DNA of 64,000 nt from Paracentrotus lividus (GCA_940671915.1 CALNVZ010001721.1:43594742-43658741), one strand, 5' to 3'. Numbered from the stretch's first letter, positions 1 through 12,448 are shown. Notes: generated by a model not told the origin, from the sequence alone. A program made the numbers and translations.

Positions 1-130
1 CCCACCCCCACAGTAAAATTTTTAAAATATAAATATTATGATGACACCATATTGAAATATGATAAAGCCTCAAATTATAAAGAAATCAATACGAATTGCC
101 TCAAACAAGAAATCCCCATAATGAGGTTTT

Positions 131-250
131 GTAGTGGAAGAAGTACCTAAGTCCATGATTGTAGTGGAAGAAGTACTTAAGTCCACGATTGTAGTGGAAG
201 AAGTACCTAAGTCCACGATTGTAGTGGAAGAAGTACTTAAGTCCACGATC
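131..250. repeat. 30-bp minisatellite, four direct copies plus an inverted copy
   Basis: Four units start at 131, 161, 191 and 221, each beginning GTAGTGGAAGAAGTAC and differing at one or two bases. A fifth copy of about 23 bp lies inverted at about 424-446 (GACTTAAGTACTTCTTCCAC). A short open frame through the array is a by-product of the 30-bp period. Confidence 0.9.
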
Positions 251-533
251 TGGTTTATTGATTATCGGAAATCGATAAGCACGAATTTACTCAAATTTGG
301 CATATATTATTCTTTTGTGATAAAAATCAACTCCACCAACTTTGAATCTGAAATTTAAAAACATGTGATGTGAGGAGTAATTTGAAATATTCAAACGCTT
401 ATATCTCAGAACTAGTATTATGTGACTTAAGTACTTCTTCCACTACACTCTTCAATTGCACTATTCTTGATTAGTTGTTCTTTTGACATAAGTCATGAAA
501 GTTTACCCAGTAGAATGGTGGTTTCTTAAAGGG

Positions 534-628
534 GCTTTCACAATTGCTCTTGTGATCATTTGGTCACAATATACGTCGCACACAATTGCAACGGTTGTAA
601 GTAGTCGCACCATCAATTGTGAAAGGTG
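534..628. repeat. Short inverted-repeat (MITE-like) element
   Basis: GCTTTCACAATTG at about 533-546 is mirrored by CAATTGTGAAAGGTGC at about 613-628, a 12-bp perfect inverted pair with CACAATTG-rich sequence between. No coding capacity. This looks like a small foldback or MITE copy. Confidence 0.55.
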
Positions 629-691
629 CTTAACAAGGAGATCCCTGGTTCAATATCAACTCTTTGCACTCATGCCCTACTTAAGCATTCT

Positions 692-1036
692 GTCTTTGTT
701 GGGGGGGGGTGGGCACAATAACTGAAAACTGAGTGGATTCAGCTATTTCTGAATCTACCTTTGTTGGGGGGGGGGTGGGGGGGGGCAATGAATGATTGAA
801 AAATAACAACTGGGAGTCCAATTATTTCTTGGATTCCATCTACGTTGGGTGGGTGAGGGATGATTGAAACTAAAAACTGAGCAAATTTCACTTTTCTTGG
901 GGGCCGGGGAGGGGTGGTCATGATTGCAAACTAAAAAATATGTGGATTTTGATATTTCTTAGAGTATATCTTTGTTGAGAAAAATAATTAAAACTAAAAA
1001 CTGAGATCATTCAGCTATTTCTTAGAGTCCATCTTT
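692..1036. repeat. Degenerate tandem repeat, unit about 65-90 bp, G-rich
   Basis: About five units carry a core like ATTCAGCTATTTCTTAGAGT followed by CCATCTTTGTTGG and a poly-G run. Cores lie near 735, 815, 940 and 1010. The last unit overlaps the stop codon of WDR70. A related unit in opposite orientation sits at about 22672-22742 inside HEATR1, so the unit is dispersed rather than purely local. Confidence 0.75.
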
Positions 1037-1114
1037 GCTTTCTTAGCCCAGCTCGGTCCCTCATCCTCTTCTTCCTCTTCATCCGATTCATGGAAGATTG
1101 GGTTTGGCTGAGTG
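1015..1114 (-). CDS. WDR70: WDR70 terminal coding exon with repeat-derived end
   Basis: The exon encodes an acidic run (SDEEEEEDEGPSWAKKAK) and ends MDSKK with a TAG stop. The last roughly 20 coding bases and the stop match the unit of the tandem repeat lying immediately downstream on the minus strand (about 692-1014). The repeat therefore supplies the final residues and the stop, or grew out of them. Human WDR70 ends shortly after the matching acidic/basic motif, so the last four or five residues look like a lineage-specific extension. Confidence 0.85.
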
Positions 1115-4100
1115 CTGCAAAACAAGGAGGAAGAGATTGGAATACAAGTTTAAATACATGTTAGTATACATGTTAATATAACAGTATTACTACTTATAAT
1201 GATGTTATTACTAATAATAATTAGTAATAACATAAGTTATCAAATCAGAAATCAAATCACTGAAAAAATATGGGTAACCGCTTATACAGTAATGCTACAG
1301 TTAATGTGTGGATCAAGTGTACCTGTTTCTCTACACAATATATGATTAGGATCAAATCTTTGATTCAACCATGTAAAACTAGACCATCAAACTATGCTAA
1401 TGTTTGTTGAACCTTCCCAGTTTGAATGGCTCGATCTCTTGAATGTTTGAACAAAGGGCTTAAGTTGCAAGCTATTGATTACATAGCACAAATTGCTGGA
1501 GAAATTCTCAGTCATTATTCTAAACCTGTGCAAATGTGTCTATGTACAATGTATGACGTCCAGATATACTTATAATGAGGCAATTCGCTTATAATGTAGG
1601 TGTCACTAACTGTTTGTATGCTGGCGCAATCCACTGAGGATTATCTTTAGCGTCCTGGGCGTGTCTTAAGATGGCTTCCCTGGCATTGATGTTAGGATCT
1701 ACTTTCTTGGTAAGGGCGATGTTGATAGCGACATAGCGGGACAAGGTGCTACCTCCAGCCGCAATACGACCTCCTTGACCTAATGGTTGAGAGAAAAAAA
1801 TCTTTTTAGACTGAAATTGGAAGTAATCAGATTGAAATGTTGCACCAAGACTTCCTCCCTTCGACTATACAACATGATGACTGGTCTGTCGAGATATATC
1901 TTAAGTTATTCAGGCATAAAGTATAGAAAGTCATTTCTAGAATTTGTCTCTAAGCAGAAATGCTGACCCTACAGAATAATTATATCATTAGAAATCAGAA
2001 CACGAATAACTGAAATAGTTTAAACAGGTTTTCATAACTTTACCTCTGTGACCTTTTACCTTTGCCCTACTTACACTTAACTTTAATCAGGTCGATTAGA
2101 TATGGATACACAAACAATATCGCAATAATGATGACGATACCAGGATTTTCATAATTGACCTGTATGATCCTGGACAGTTGACCAACATTCTCCAAAATCA
2201 AATCATATTTTCTGCATATGAAGATACACATACTACCATCAAGAATGAAGTTCATACATACCTTGTTTGTCCTCTTCAGTATATAACAAGATTCTGCTAT
2301 CATGAGATATTACAGGATGCATTTTGGTCTACTATATACCTCTGCTCTCAAAAATCTGTCATTTCATAAGTTGACCTCTGTGACCCTTGACCAACATTTC
2401 CCAAAATCTAATCAGATCGTATCCATATGGAGATACCAACCTTGTTTGATGGGTAAATCAGGTTTCTTTGATTTGACAGGATCCTGCCTGTCTTTCATCT
2501 GTTTCTTATAAGCCATGATCTCCATTGGCTCCTCCTTGTTACGATGTCTTCCTCTCCTTGTCATAGAGGGCGCTATAATGTGTTCACTCTTGACGATGTC
2601 TGGTTCGACCCTCTTTCTTCTCTTCTTTACCATGCATAGTTTGGCTCCTCTGTTGAAGGGTAGAGCAGATATAAAACACAGTGAAGATTGAATTCATACA
2701 GGCCATTCCTATGATAACTGAATGTCTAGGACAAAGTCACAAGCCATGTTATAGTGAAATCGTGTTGTAGTAAACAAATAGGTTCATAATTCTTGCCATT
2801 ACATGAAATTAAAACTGGGAGAGTCGCATTATTGGCCTACTACATTCAGTTCAAGTTAATCAAAGCAAGTTAGTTTCTTTATTTATATATGTGATATTCG
2901 AGATAGCCTTGTAAATGCTTGTAAGCTACATGTACCATGAACGTTATTGCATACCTGGGGTGTTTCACCAAGTTGTTTGTAAAAAAACAGATTACTTTAT
3001 GAACGACTAGAATATATACTTGGGTGCTATACTTACCACATTCTCTATGTCACATTTGGAATCATTTAGCACAAGAACTGATCACCAGTCGTTTGGTATG
3101 TTGTTTGTATTTTACGAATGACTTGGTAAAACACCACGCTGGTAATAAAAACTCTTTGAAAAATCTATCAATTGCAGTTTCCTTTTCTCTTCTTGGTACA
3201 GACTTTGAACCTGGACATTAAAAAAAAATATATCAAACAGTTGCTTACTTGTGACTCCGATTAGGATCATAGAAGACCTTAGCCAGACCGCTTCCACATC
3301 CTACAATGATCTGGTTCAGTCTAGGATGCCATAAACATCGTACTACACTCTGGAATGAAAGAGAGAGAAAAAAAAGAATACTTCGCTTAGCCTCTCTACA
3401 ATAAATATAGCTTATTTATACCTGATTATGCTCTGTACAAAAAGATTAATAATTTTCAAAAAATGCTGAACATCAAAAAGGTTTAAAAAAGAAAAAAAGA
3501 CAAATGCCACTGGATCTCATATACTGTATGCATTTACTTGTAGTTTCAAAAAGTTTCCTCTGTAAACCTTTACTTTTGACATACCTACTCCAAAATCTAC
3601 TCAGATTGTCTTCCTGTGATGACAAATACTATCCTTACATTAAGAACATATCTAAAGCAGTTCTTGAAGTATCCCAATAATAAGATCAATACATGGAATT
3701 TCATATGTTGACTGACATCACGAAAAACATGAAGCATAAAAAATTGTAACATTAACATAATGCTAGTGAACAAGAAAATACCATAATTAAATAATAATTA
3801 AACAGCAAAAAATTATATTTAGAACTTTAAAAACTATTTCTCAACAACGTAACTTTGAGATATTTCCTACAGGTTCTATGTACGTGTAGCTGGGGATTAG
3901 AATTAGAGTTGGAATCTTACCCCTTGCCCACATTCTAATTCTGTTATCTTCTCGAAGGTGTTTCTGTCGTAGAACATAAGCTTCCCTTCTTGTTCTCTCC
4001 TCACTGATTGGCCGGCTAAAATCATCTTATCATCAGGACTGAAGCAACAGTCAGATCTGAGAGAGAGAAAATATATACAATTCATATCATCTAGTCTATT

Positions 4101-7100
4101 CCCTTTATAACAACACAACAAGAATCTGTTGTAACAAGACAATTGACACAAACATTGTAGCCAATTTGAAACACACAGAATAGGGGATATAACACATATC
4201 TATTGAAATATATTTTAAATTTTAATTTAAATGGGACCCTGATTAAAAGCATTCACTTCCTTAGGTTATCACTGCATCTTATTCATTTATGTCAAGTAAT
4301 CGGTTATTTATGTATAATGATACATTGAACCATTTTGTTTTTAAAATGGAAAATAAATGGAGTCGGATTGAATTAAATTGTGAATTGCAATCCTTGTGTT
4401 TAATAGGTGCGTACTGTGTGAGAAATGTTGCGTACATTATAAGCACAACTGTATGTGGTCAAAGATGTGCTAAGAGCGGTAAATTGCCATTTGTTCTAGA
4501 TCCACTTTGACTAATGCCTGTTGGTCTCATCCCATATGGTCTAATTCCATTTAGTCTACAACCAGTTCGTCTAATGTCCATTCGTCCAATGCCCACATGG
4601 TCTAACACCACTTACTCAATTCCTGTAAAAAAAAAAACTAGCAATACACCCATCATTCATTAGGGAATTACATGAAAAAGCAATTAGACTAACAGGTAAT
4701 TAGACGAATTGGCAAATAGACTAATTGATCATTAGACCAAATGAGAATTATACCAAGTATGTATTAGACCTAGAGGAAATTAGGCCAAGTTGACAATAAA
4801 CCACTTTGGTTTAAACAAGCAGTGAATTGGACCAACTGCTGTTAGACCAAGTGGATATAAACTAACAATCAGAGCTACCTACACATATGGCATATAAATC
4901 GTCAAGAGAGTAAGAGTTGATACATACACTTGATAGAAGCTTTCCAGTCCCGTCACAACATTCATCGGTCTCTTGAAATTCCTCAGATCCCATGACTTCA
5001 TTGTGTCATCACCTAAGGAATATATTAAAAAGAAGGAAAATGAGAAAGAATGGGTTTTCCTAGCAAAGTTTTATTGTCATTGTTTGCCTGATAACAGCAT
5101 CTATACGTCCTTCCGCAGACCATCACCCTTTGATTTTGTTTTTAATCCAGTGCAAAGCTTGAAACAGCCAATCAGCAGGAAGGCAGTTTTTTGTTGAGAT
5201 CTTTTTTTTTTTTTTTAAACTGTATCATCATCTCAAGAATAATTACAACTATCAAGGAGAATAGCGTAAAAGAAACTTTTTGACTAGAGCATCAACTATG
5301 AATGATGAATTTTTAAAAACATATTCCTAGAGAGCAAGCACAACGAGTGCCAATCCAGAGGTAGATCCCTGGGGCCCCTTTCTCGAAACCGTCATAAGTC
5401 TTAGTTTGTGGACATCCCATAGAAATGTGTGTCAATTCTACAACACGTGTCCCTATGGGTTTTCCAAGAACATAGACTCATGACGGTTTCACGAAACAGG
5501 CCCCACTGCTTTAAGAAGCTATCATCGATGCACATCATTGGACTGTGTTGTACCTACCTCCTCTTGTGACAAGGAGCTGGTTATCATATGAGAATGTGAT
5601 GCAAGATGTCTCTGTATTCTTCGCATGAGCCGTCTTCTGGTGATAGGTTGGTCTTACCTAGTACAAACAAACCAGACACAATGAGAATATAATGCAGGAT
5701 TTTTCTCTACCATTTGCAGGAGCTGTCTTCTAATACGCAAACAAAAAACTCATGCAAGTTTTAGCAGATAGTGCCTTGCACACTTTAAATCAAGATTGTG
5801 ACAGAGTACGATCAAAAGAAACTGTAACTTGAAACCTTGTGGCATTTGCATGCTGATGACAAGCTGGAATGAACCAAAGGAATGTGGAATTGTAAATGAA
5901 TCCAAGGGCTAATACACTTTGTCAAAACAGTTACTGGTTGAAAATCTTTATAACAAAGTCCTTGGGATCAGAAAATTTTGCTTGTTATATCAGTAGTCAA
6001 TAGAAAATAGAAAACAAAATAAATTGACTGAACTTTGACTTGAGAAATAGCTTTTTATATCAGGTATTTTGTTATATCACAACCCTATATGGAGTTTTCA
6101 TTGTATTAATACTTCTGATCTTACCAGTGGTTTCTTCATATCCCATAGTTGTACACTTCCATCCATACACCCTGCCGCTATCAGCTTAGCATCCCTACTG
6201 TAACAGCAGCACATAGGATTAGTCTTCTGACCTCCTTGACCTCTGAACTTGATGACCTGATTCTGCTTGTAAGCCTGGTTCACATCCCAAACCCTCACTG
6301 TCCTAAAAAGAAAGAACAAAAAAAATTGATAAGTTGGTCTGCCCTCTGCCTCAGTAATCACCGCCATGACAGATACCTCTCCCGACCAATGAGCAGCTGC
6401 CCCCTAGTTTATGAGCAATACTGGGGTCTGGGGTAGTCCCTCAATCAAATTCACACTAGGATACATGTGTATGTAGGTGGAAAGTTAATATGTAAAAATA
6501 GGGTCATACTGAGGATTGGAATGTAAACTTTGACTGCACTACACAACATACCATAGGGAACCTCCAACAATGTCCAAATCTTAGGGAGCAATGCAACCAG
6601 GATGATCGTTCATACCTTTCATTCAAAGGTTTGACACAGTACTCATAACCAGTATGATATCTGATCACTTGCTTACAACACATTCCACAGTAGAAAGTTA
6701 TGATTTAATGCTTGACACTATCTTCTTCTTCTTGAGTCCTTTTTTTGTCATTGGTTTTTTTATTGATCATTTTATTTGTTTACACATAAAAGATTTCAAT
6801 TTCTTTGATGCTTCTTAGAGGAATTAGATTCTGAATCAGACTCTATCCATTAAATAGTTAACACAGGCGATCCCATCAGGTGAAAGAGTAGTAAGATTAG
6901 GTTGGGAACAACAGTTGGGCAGAAGAGGGCAGTTTAGAAAGTGATTCATGTCATGGCTTGACACTAGAAATAATGCAATATAACATATAAACTATACTAA
7001 AAACATTATAAAAAAACCAACAACAAACAAACATAAAAAGAAAAGTAAAATGAACAGAGTAGACTTACGCATCATTTGCACATGTGATGAATTCTTCTTT

Positions 7101-10100
7101 TACTTTAGGATTCCAGCATCCGCCATTCAGCATAGCAACATGACCCTGGGGTAGAGAAAAAAACAATCAATCAAAACTCAGAGATGTCAATATCGTCATC
7201 ACTTAGAGATTACTTTATTATTCTAGTTTTAAAAAGACATTATTATATCTCTTATGATCATATATTTGCTAGGCTGTGTATATTTTTCCATTCTCCATTC
7301 ATAGTTTCCCTCTCCTTTTTCGTGTTCCCTCTCCACATCTGAATAGTTTACACGATCGATGGCTCATTATAAATGCAGTATTCCTTCAATTATCTTTGTA
7401 ATATGTGATATTCTTTGTTATGTTTGTATTTTTATTATTTTATTTTCATGTGGTAAGACCATGTTGAGCATTTAACAAAATGAATAATAGCACTATATAA
7501 GTCCCAGTCATTATTATTATCATCATCATTATTATTATCATCATTATTATTCCTCAATTAAGAAATAAACCTCTCTTGCTTTAATATCATACCTTTGTCT
7601 TAGCCATGTCCACAATGTACTGGTCACCCCTGACACACTCCATGACCTCAAACCCATCCCGGTCAACAACCTTAGCTTGAGGTTTAGCGGCTACCATGAG
7701 GATCCTATCTCCTGTGATGCTGTACTGTAATGTTCTAATCTGATGGCTGGAAGAGGGAATGAACGTATCAATCATTGCATCATACAGTAAAAATGCTCCA
7801 ACGCTCCTCTCAAAATGTTAATGTCCAAAACAATGGTGAAATGGGAATTATGGTCTTAAACTTTAAATAATGATGGAAATATTTTGTCATCAACAATAAA
7901 ATTGGTCTCAATGACCTCATTATAAGGAGAGTGAACTATAATTTACTTACCATGCAAAAGGCTGAAAAGACCTAAACGAGTTGAGGGACGGGTCCATGGC
8001 AGCAAAGTCCCAGAAACGAACATCAAAGTCCTGGCCTCCTGTCACAAGTCTAGAACCAGAAGGGTCCAGGGCTACTGCAGATACCTGGTAAAGGAATATT
8101 CATGAAAGTTTGAAAGTTTATGTATTTTTCTATTTTATCTATATATTAAATAATATTAATGATCCTAATAGATGTGCAAACTTTATCATTTCATCAAAAT
8201 TTCATTTTAAATTCACTATATAATACAGCTATTTTTTATGTGTGGATTTTTTTTTAATCAGATAAAAGTTTGTATGGAATACTTTGTCTTAATTCACGGG
8301 ACCAGACTCAACTCGCATTTAAACAACTTTCTGGTTCCTTTCGTCTTTCAAACTATATTATGATTTGCACACAATTTTTAATTACATTTTCAAGTTCACT
8401 GAAAGAGGCCTCAGGCGTGAGAGCTTAGTCAAAACAGTACTTTACAAGTCACTTAATTAAAAGCATTTAACTGGCAGTCAAGTAAAATAGAGAAATTATA
8501 TATTCATTCAAACAGTTATTGCGCATAGCTTTATTCCGATACAAACAGGAATATTACTCCAGGAAATTTACCCTGGGACAGCTACGCCCTAGAACAATGC
8601 TCCCACTAACACCAAATCCCTGGGGGTAGTTGTCCGGATACAAACCAAGACAATCCTACTTACAGATTTGTTGCCATGATTCAAAACAATCTCATGAGTA
8701 GCAGGAATCTTCTTCTCAGGTGGCTGTGTGAAAATAGAAAAAGATTATATATTAACCCTTTAGCACCTAGACACTGCATGAAAAGTGTCAGTTTACTCCC
8801 TAACGGAATGGGTTTTGCTGTGTTTCAATCAGGTTTTTTTCAATAAGAATTACTCGCAAAACAAACTTTTTTGGTGCAGATTCGGTCAGCATACATCTCA
8901 TAGATAATTCATAAAAAATATGGGCATGTTTCATCACATATTTTTGATACCATCTTGACTATAGTGTGCTTAAGACATGGGCAGTTTGGGGTGGTTTTGT
9001 GAGTAAGCTTATTAGGGGTGGTCTTGGGCGTTTTAGGTGCTAAAGGGTTAATAATGTACAGTCAACTCCTGTCATAATGAGGTACTTGGGACAACGCAAA
9101 TCATACGATGTAAAAACGTGTGTTGCAAGCTTGAAACTGGTACCGGGCAGGTCACCTTGTTGGAAAGAAATCTTGGGGCCGTACCACGAAACCGTCACAA
9201 GTCTAAGTTCTTGGACAACCCATAGGGACACGTGTTGAAGAATTAACACACGTTTCAATGGGATGTCCAAGAACTTAGACTTGTGACGGTTTCGTGGTAC
9301 AGCCCCCTTGTTTCCATGCTCGTTATAACTATTCAATAGATAATCATTAAAAATGAACAGGGGCCTAAAAAACTTAAATATGCTTTTTTTTCTACTGAAA
9401 GTAATTTGACAATGGTACAAAATATACAAACCGTCAAAATGAAAAGAAAACACTAAACAGGATACATTTACAGCCATTGGATATCATGATTATTGTTTCG
9501 CATGAATAATTGCATAATGCATGCACTGTGAACTACCCCTAAAGGTGAGCCAAGAAATTCCACAGCTTCCTCCCCACCTCCAAGCGAATACAATACAACA
9601 TATGAGTATCATCTGTTGGAGAAGAGGAAATGTGATACAAGTCACCAAGCAAAGAGTCCAAAAGAGTCGAGGAAATTGGCAAAATATCCAAAAGTGTAAT
9701 TTTTCTGGAAAAATATTTTGAATTCTGAATCTATAACGATTCATGTGTGTTCTGTCAAAAAGATGAGTAGAAACCATAATGGGAAAGTGTTTAAAAATTT
9801 ATCATCTTGCCCACTTTTGACTCTTTGCTAGGGGACTTGGGTCTCATTTCGATGATGCATCACAAATGTTTCAATGTTGCATAAAACTGAGCATTACCAA
9901 GTTGTCTTCATCATCCTCATCATATTCCTCGTCATCATCATCACTATCAGCATTGGATGCTTTCTTTGAGGTTGAAGGTCGGCTAAAACCAGGCGGCAAC
10001 GGTGGACCTATAGTTTATAAAAAGAACAATAAACTGATGATGACAGATCTCTACAAGTAAATCAAATATTTGTGCAGAAAACCAAATATCGTTAATGAAT

Positions 10101-10913
10101 ACATCAGGTTGTATTGCAGTAATTCATCATCCTCATAACCATAATTTTTTTTAATTTTAGTCAGCATTTTCCCCTTTTATGAGGGGTAACTGATACACCT
10201 TCTACATCTTTCTGTCTTTCAGTAATCACATTAAAATATCAGTTGCAATAAAAAATACCTCTGATTAAAGTACACTATGCATCCTGGCTAACAGCTTTAT
10301 AAGTATTTATCCAACATTCCTAAATCATGATGTTTTGATGAACAATCATATCTAGAATCGGTTGTTTAGCCCGGTATTATTTAAAAAATCTGTAAAAAAA
10401 AAAAAAAAAAAGAAAGAAAAAAGGAGTAATAGTACACTCACCTATCATGTCATCATCATCTTCATCCTCTTCTTGGCTTGGCTTGCTCCCAATTTTCTGG
10501 CGGATGGGGTCACTTTCTTCATCATCACTATCATCCTTGCTACTCTCCTTTGACATTTCTTGCGCTGTTCGTCGAGTTTGCTCAAACATCTTGTCCAGAT
10601 CAAAAGTTCTTGCTTTTTTACCTAAGAAGAAGTGTTGGTTTATAAATACATTTGCATGGTGTTGGTGGGTTTTGTTGACATGAGGAATAGGAATCATTCG
10701 ATGATGACAGATACTGGAAGAGTATTTGTTTATTTCCCCATATAAGATAAAGAATTTAAAAAATGCAAAGGTCTTTATCACAATGGACTACAATTTGTTA
10801 TCAGTTTTTGGATGGCTCTTTGTTCTGAATTACATATTGTAATTGGTCCAAAATATTAATTCTATGCAATGTATACAATAAATTTTCTTAAATAACAAAC
10901 TGTAAAGTCGTGA

Positions 10914-10947
<34 letters not shown>

Positions 10948-12028
10948 ACCTTCACATCACAAATAACTTAATGTTTTATTACCATTGCCAAAACCAGAGA
11001 ACCCCATTATTTTAGCCATGTCTGGTTCTTGAGGAGTTGCTGAGCTGCTTGGCTTTAGAGAAGAATGTGTTGATGACTGAGAAGACGTCTTTTCAGCCGA
11101 CTTTGCGCTTGAAATCTTCTGCTGCTCCCAGCGTGCAGCTGTAAATTAAAATTTAAGAAATAAACAATTCAGTGGATTCACAATACGATGCGCCACCTAC
11201 CGATTGCAGCGGACAGGCCGAAATTCGCAATGCCCCATGGGAAAAAGTCGACAGCGAAATTAATCTGTGTGTGGTTTTTTGCTCTGCGCTGCATATATTT
11301 GCATAATAAAATAATAATGATAAAATGCGATTATTATGCTGCGCTGGCCAGTATGCCACTTCAGTCAAATATTTTTTTTAGTTCGTCAGCCCGCATTCAC
11401 CGGGAAACAGCTGGATCCGCCACTTTTAAAAGGTCACACAGTCACACTTGCACATTGTCATTGCGCTGCGCCTACGATGTCGACCCCGAAGTTAGAAATT
11501 GGCCTGTCCGCTGCAACCGATAGGTGGCGCACCGTATTGTGAATCCACTGAATTGTTTTACATGACAATATTAAATTCTACTCAATGAAAATTAATTGGC
11601 ATAATCGTGATTGAGGAAACCACCATTCACTTTGTACAGCAGCGCTTCATTCATTTCAGTCACACGCATTGCCATGGCATTGCATTGGTTTCCTCTTTCC
11701 ACCCCATTCACTTGTGTACAATCACGCCCGTTCATTTGAGCAAGTGGTTTCCGAAGCGAAGATAAGGCCAATTAATTTGTATTTTTGTTCAGAACAATGA
11801 CATTTTTAACACAAAAACAAACAACATGAAATAATTTATGACGTTTTCCCGCTATCTACCGAAGATAGCAAAATACAGTCATCGACATTACATCGATGGG
11901 AACGGTTGGGACTACACACATTTATATGGCCCACACATACGTAGGTAAAAACACTTTAACAGCCTTCCCAGTAAAAATCAAAGTCATTTACCTCGAAGTG
12001 CTCGCATTTCCTCCAAATCATCGTCCAT
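1015..12028 (-). CDS. WDR70: WDR70, WD repeat-containing protein 70 (complete, 16 coding exons)
   Basis: Coding exons in transcript order: 11992-12028, 10983-11138, 10442-10621, 9898-10007, 8664-8723, 7951-8084, 7593-7746, 7069-7145, 6125-6302, 5558-5657, 4928-5012, 3921-4056, 3249-3349, 2441-2649, 1611-1779, 1015-1114. They total 1,986 nt (661 residues plus stop); all introns are GT-AG and all phases agree. The human protein has 654 residues, as I recall it. Recognisable landmarks are MGFSGFG, KKARTFDLDKMFEQTRR, an acidic D/E stretch in the 9898-10007 exon, the WD40 blades DPSGSRLVTGGQDFDVRFWD, VDRDGFEVMECVRGDQYIVD and TDCCFSPDDK-like SDCCFSPDDK, then a basic tail. The 4928 donor (GTATGT) was preferred to a GT two bases earlier in the transcript because only it keeps the frame. 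Known role of the family: nuclear WD40 protein working with CUL4-DDB1 and promoting H2B monoubiquitination at DNA breaks. The start ATG lies in a 37-nt first coding exon. Confidence 0.95.
2040..2430. repeat. Fragments of a dispersed repeat with TGACCTCTGTGACC motif
   Basis: In the WDR70 intron between exons 15 and 14, motifs such as CCTCTGTGACCTTTTACC (about 2043) and GACCTCTGTGACCCTTGACC (about 2372) recur with flanking text mentioning repeated ATCTAATCAGATCGTAT-like sequence. A weaker copy lies at about 3550-3680. They resemble, in reverse complement, the units of the larger element at 30.9-32.1 kb. Confidence 0.5.
4505..4920. repeat. Foldback element made of GGTCTAAT short repeats, copy 1
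   Basis: The left half repeats GGTCTAAT/GTCTAAT every 15-25 bases. The right half, after an A-rich spacer at about 4627, repeats the complement ATTAGACNAA. The left end (GCCTGTTGGTCTCATCCCA) matches in inverted form the right end of the copy at 61.2-61.6 kb. It lies in a WDR70 intron and has no coding capacity. Confidence 0.75.
5371..5504. mobile_element. MITE, GTTTCRCGAAACC family, copy 1
   Basis: Nearly the whole 134 bp folds on itself. The left arm has GAAACCGTCATAAGTC and the right arm GACTCATGACGGTTTC, both ending in GGCCCC-type termini. It is the same family as the element at 9175-9307 and shares its termini with the larger one at 14753-15782. Confidence 0.8.
5681..5736 (-). pseudogene. 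Relic copy of part of the WDR70 5558-5657 exon
   Basis: Bases 5681-5736 align with 5587-5642 of the adjacent exon (shared strings include ATGAGAAT, AATGCA and CTGTCTTCT) with scattered substitutions. The copy lies in the intron about 95 bp away and has no splice sites of its own. It is a partial, decayed tandem duplication of an exon. Confidence 0.6.
8752..9051. mobile_element. TTAA-flanked MITE (piggyBac-like termini)
   Basis: The element begins TTAACCCTTTAGCACCTA and ends TTTTAGGTGCTAAAGGGTTAA read in pieces, so TTAA lies at both ends and the terminal repeats begin CCCTTT. piggyBac transposons are known to duplicate TTAA and start with CCC/CCY. It is about 300 bp with no ORF, in a WDR70 intron. 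Confidence 0.75.
9175..9307. mobile_element. MITE, GTTTCRCGAAACC family, near-perfect hairpin
   Basis: The arms ACCACGAAACCGTCACAAGT and ACTTGTGACGGTTTCGTGGT are perfect complements, and pairing continues inward through TCTAAGTTCTTGGACA. CTTG flanks both sides and is a possible target duplication. The pairing is so intact that this copy must be young. Confidence 0.9.
9640..9862. repeat. Dispersed ~220-bp repeat, copy 1
   Basis: The region is alignable with 32955-33165 in HEATR1. Shared strings include GAGGAAATTGGC/AAGGAAATGGGC, GAATTCTGAATC/GATTTTCTGAATC, a TCATGTGTRYTCTGT block, TTTGACTCTTT and a final CAT/GAGTCACAAATG-like end. Unclassified, noncoding. Confidence 0.55.
11165..11555. mobile_element. 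MITE with ~55-bp terminal inverted repeats
   Basis: The left end CAATTCAGTGGATTCACAAT and right end ATTGTGAATCCACTGAATTG are exact complements. Pairing continues with few mismatches through a GCGCCACCTA and GCAGCGGACAGGCC block. The whole element is 391 bp, lies in the first WDR70 intron, and has no coherent protein. Confidence 0.85.
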
Positions 12029-12424
12029 AATTCGTTTCTTATTAGTTGAGAAATTCCAATTATTTTGAGTGTTTTTGATAGGCAAAACACAAACGTCCGC
12101 TTTGTTTTGGAAGAAAATTAGAACCACGATTCGTGCTCAATTTAAGATCCAATTTGCAGAATGATACGAATTTCAGTAGATTAATTATTTAAAAACAATT
12201 AATAAAAGTTTAATCTTCTTTTTGGTCTGTAAACTAATTTAAAAATCGTATTATATAAAATTTTTAATATTTAAAAATTAATTGTAAGTACGTAAATTAA
12301 ATGCAAATTCTAAAAATAAGAGACGTGATATCACATAACTTTTTGGCAACTAAACTGCATACTAAAATTACAACATATTTATACGACTAGCTTTAGCTTT
12401 GCGACCCATGTGCACTGTATTTTC
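12029..12424. promoter_or_regulatory. Probable bidirectional promoter between WDR70 and HEATR1
   Basis: WDR70 starts leftward at 12028, and a likely HEATR1 5' exon donor sits at 12448. The two genes are therefore divergent with only about 400 bp between the WDR70 ATG and the start of the rightward transcript. Divergent housekeeping pairs often share a promoter; that is inference here, as no TATA box or other element decides it. Confidence 0.5.
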
Positions 12425-12448
12425 AGAGATTACCACGAGAAAGAGCTG
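12425..12448 (+). other. HEATR1: Candidate HEATR1 noncoding first exon (3' end)
   Basis: A strong donor (GAGCTG|GTAAGT) follows 12448 in otherwise intergenic DNA. The next coding exon begins behind a good acceptor (polypyrimidine tract then CTAG) at 13173-13174. The upstream limit of this exon cannot be read from sequence; 12425 is approximate. Confidence 0.45.

Noticed and set aside
9040..9477. 145-codon minus-strand open frame
   Set aside because: It runs through a hairpin MITE and intron sequence between two verified WDR70 exons and resembles no protein.
10362..10683. Serine-rich plus-strand frames at 10.36-10.68 kb
   Set aside because: They are antisense shadows of the acidic GAT/GAA-rich WDR70 exon at 10442-10621.
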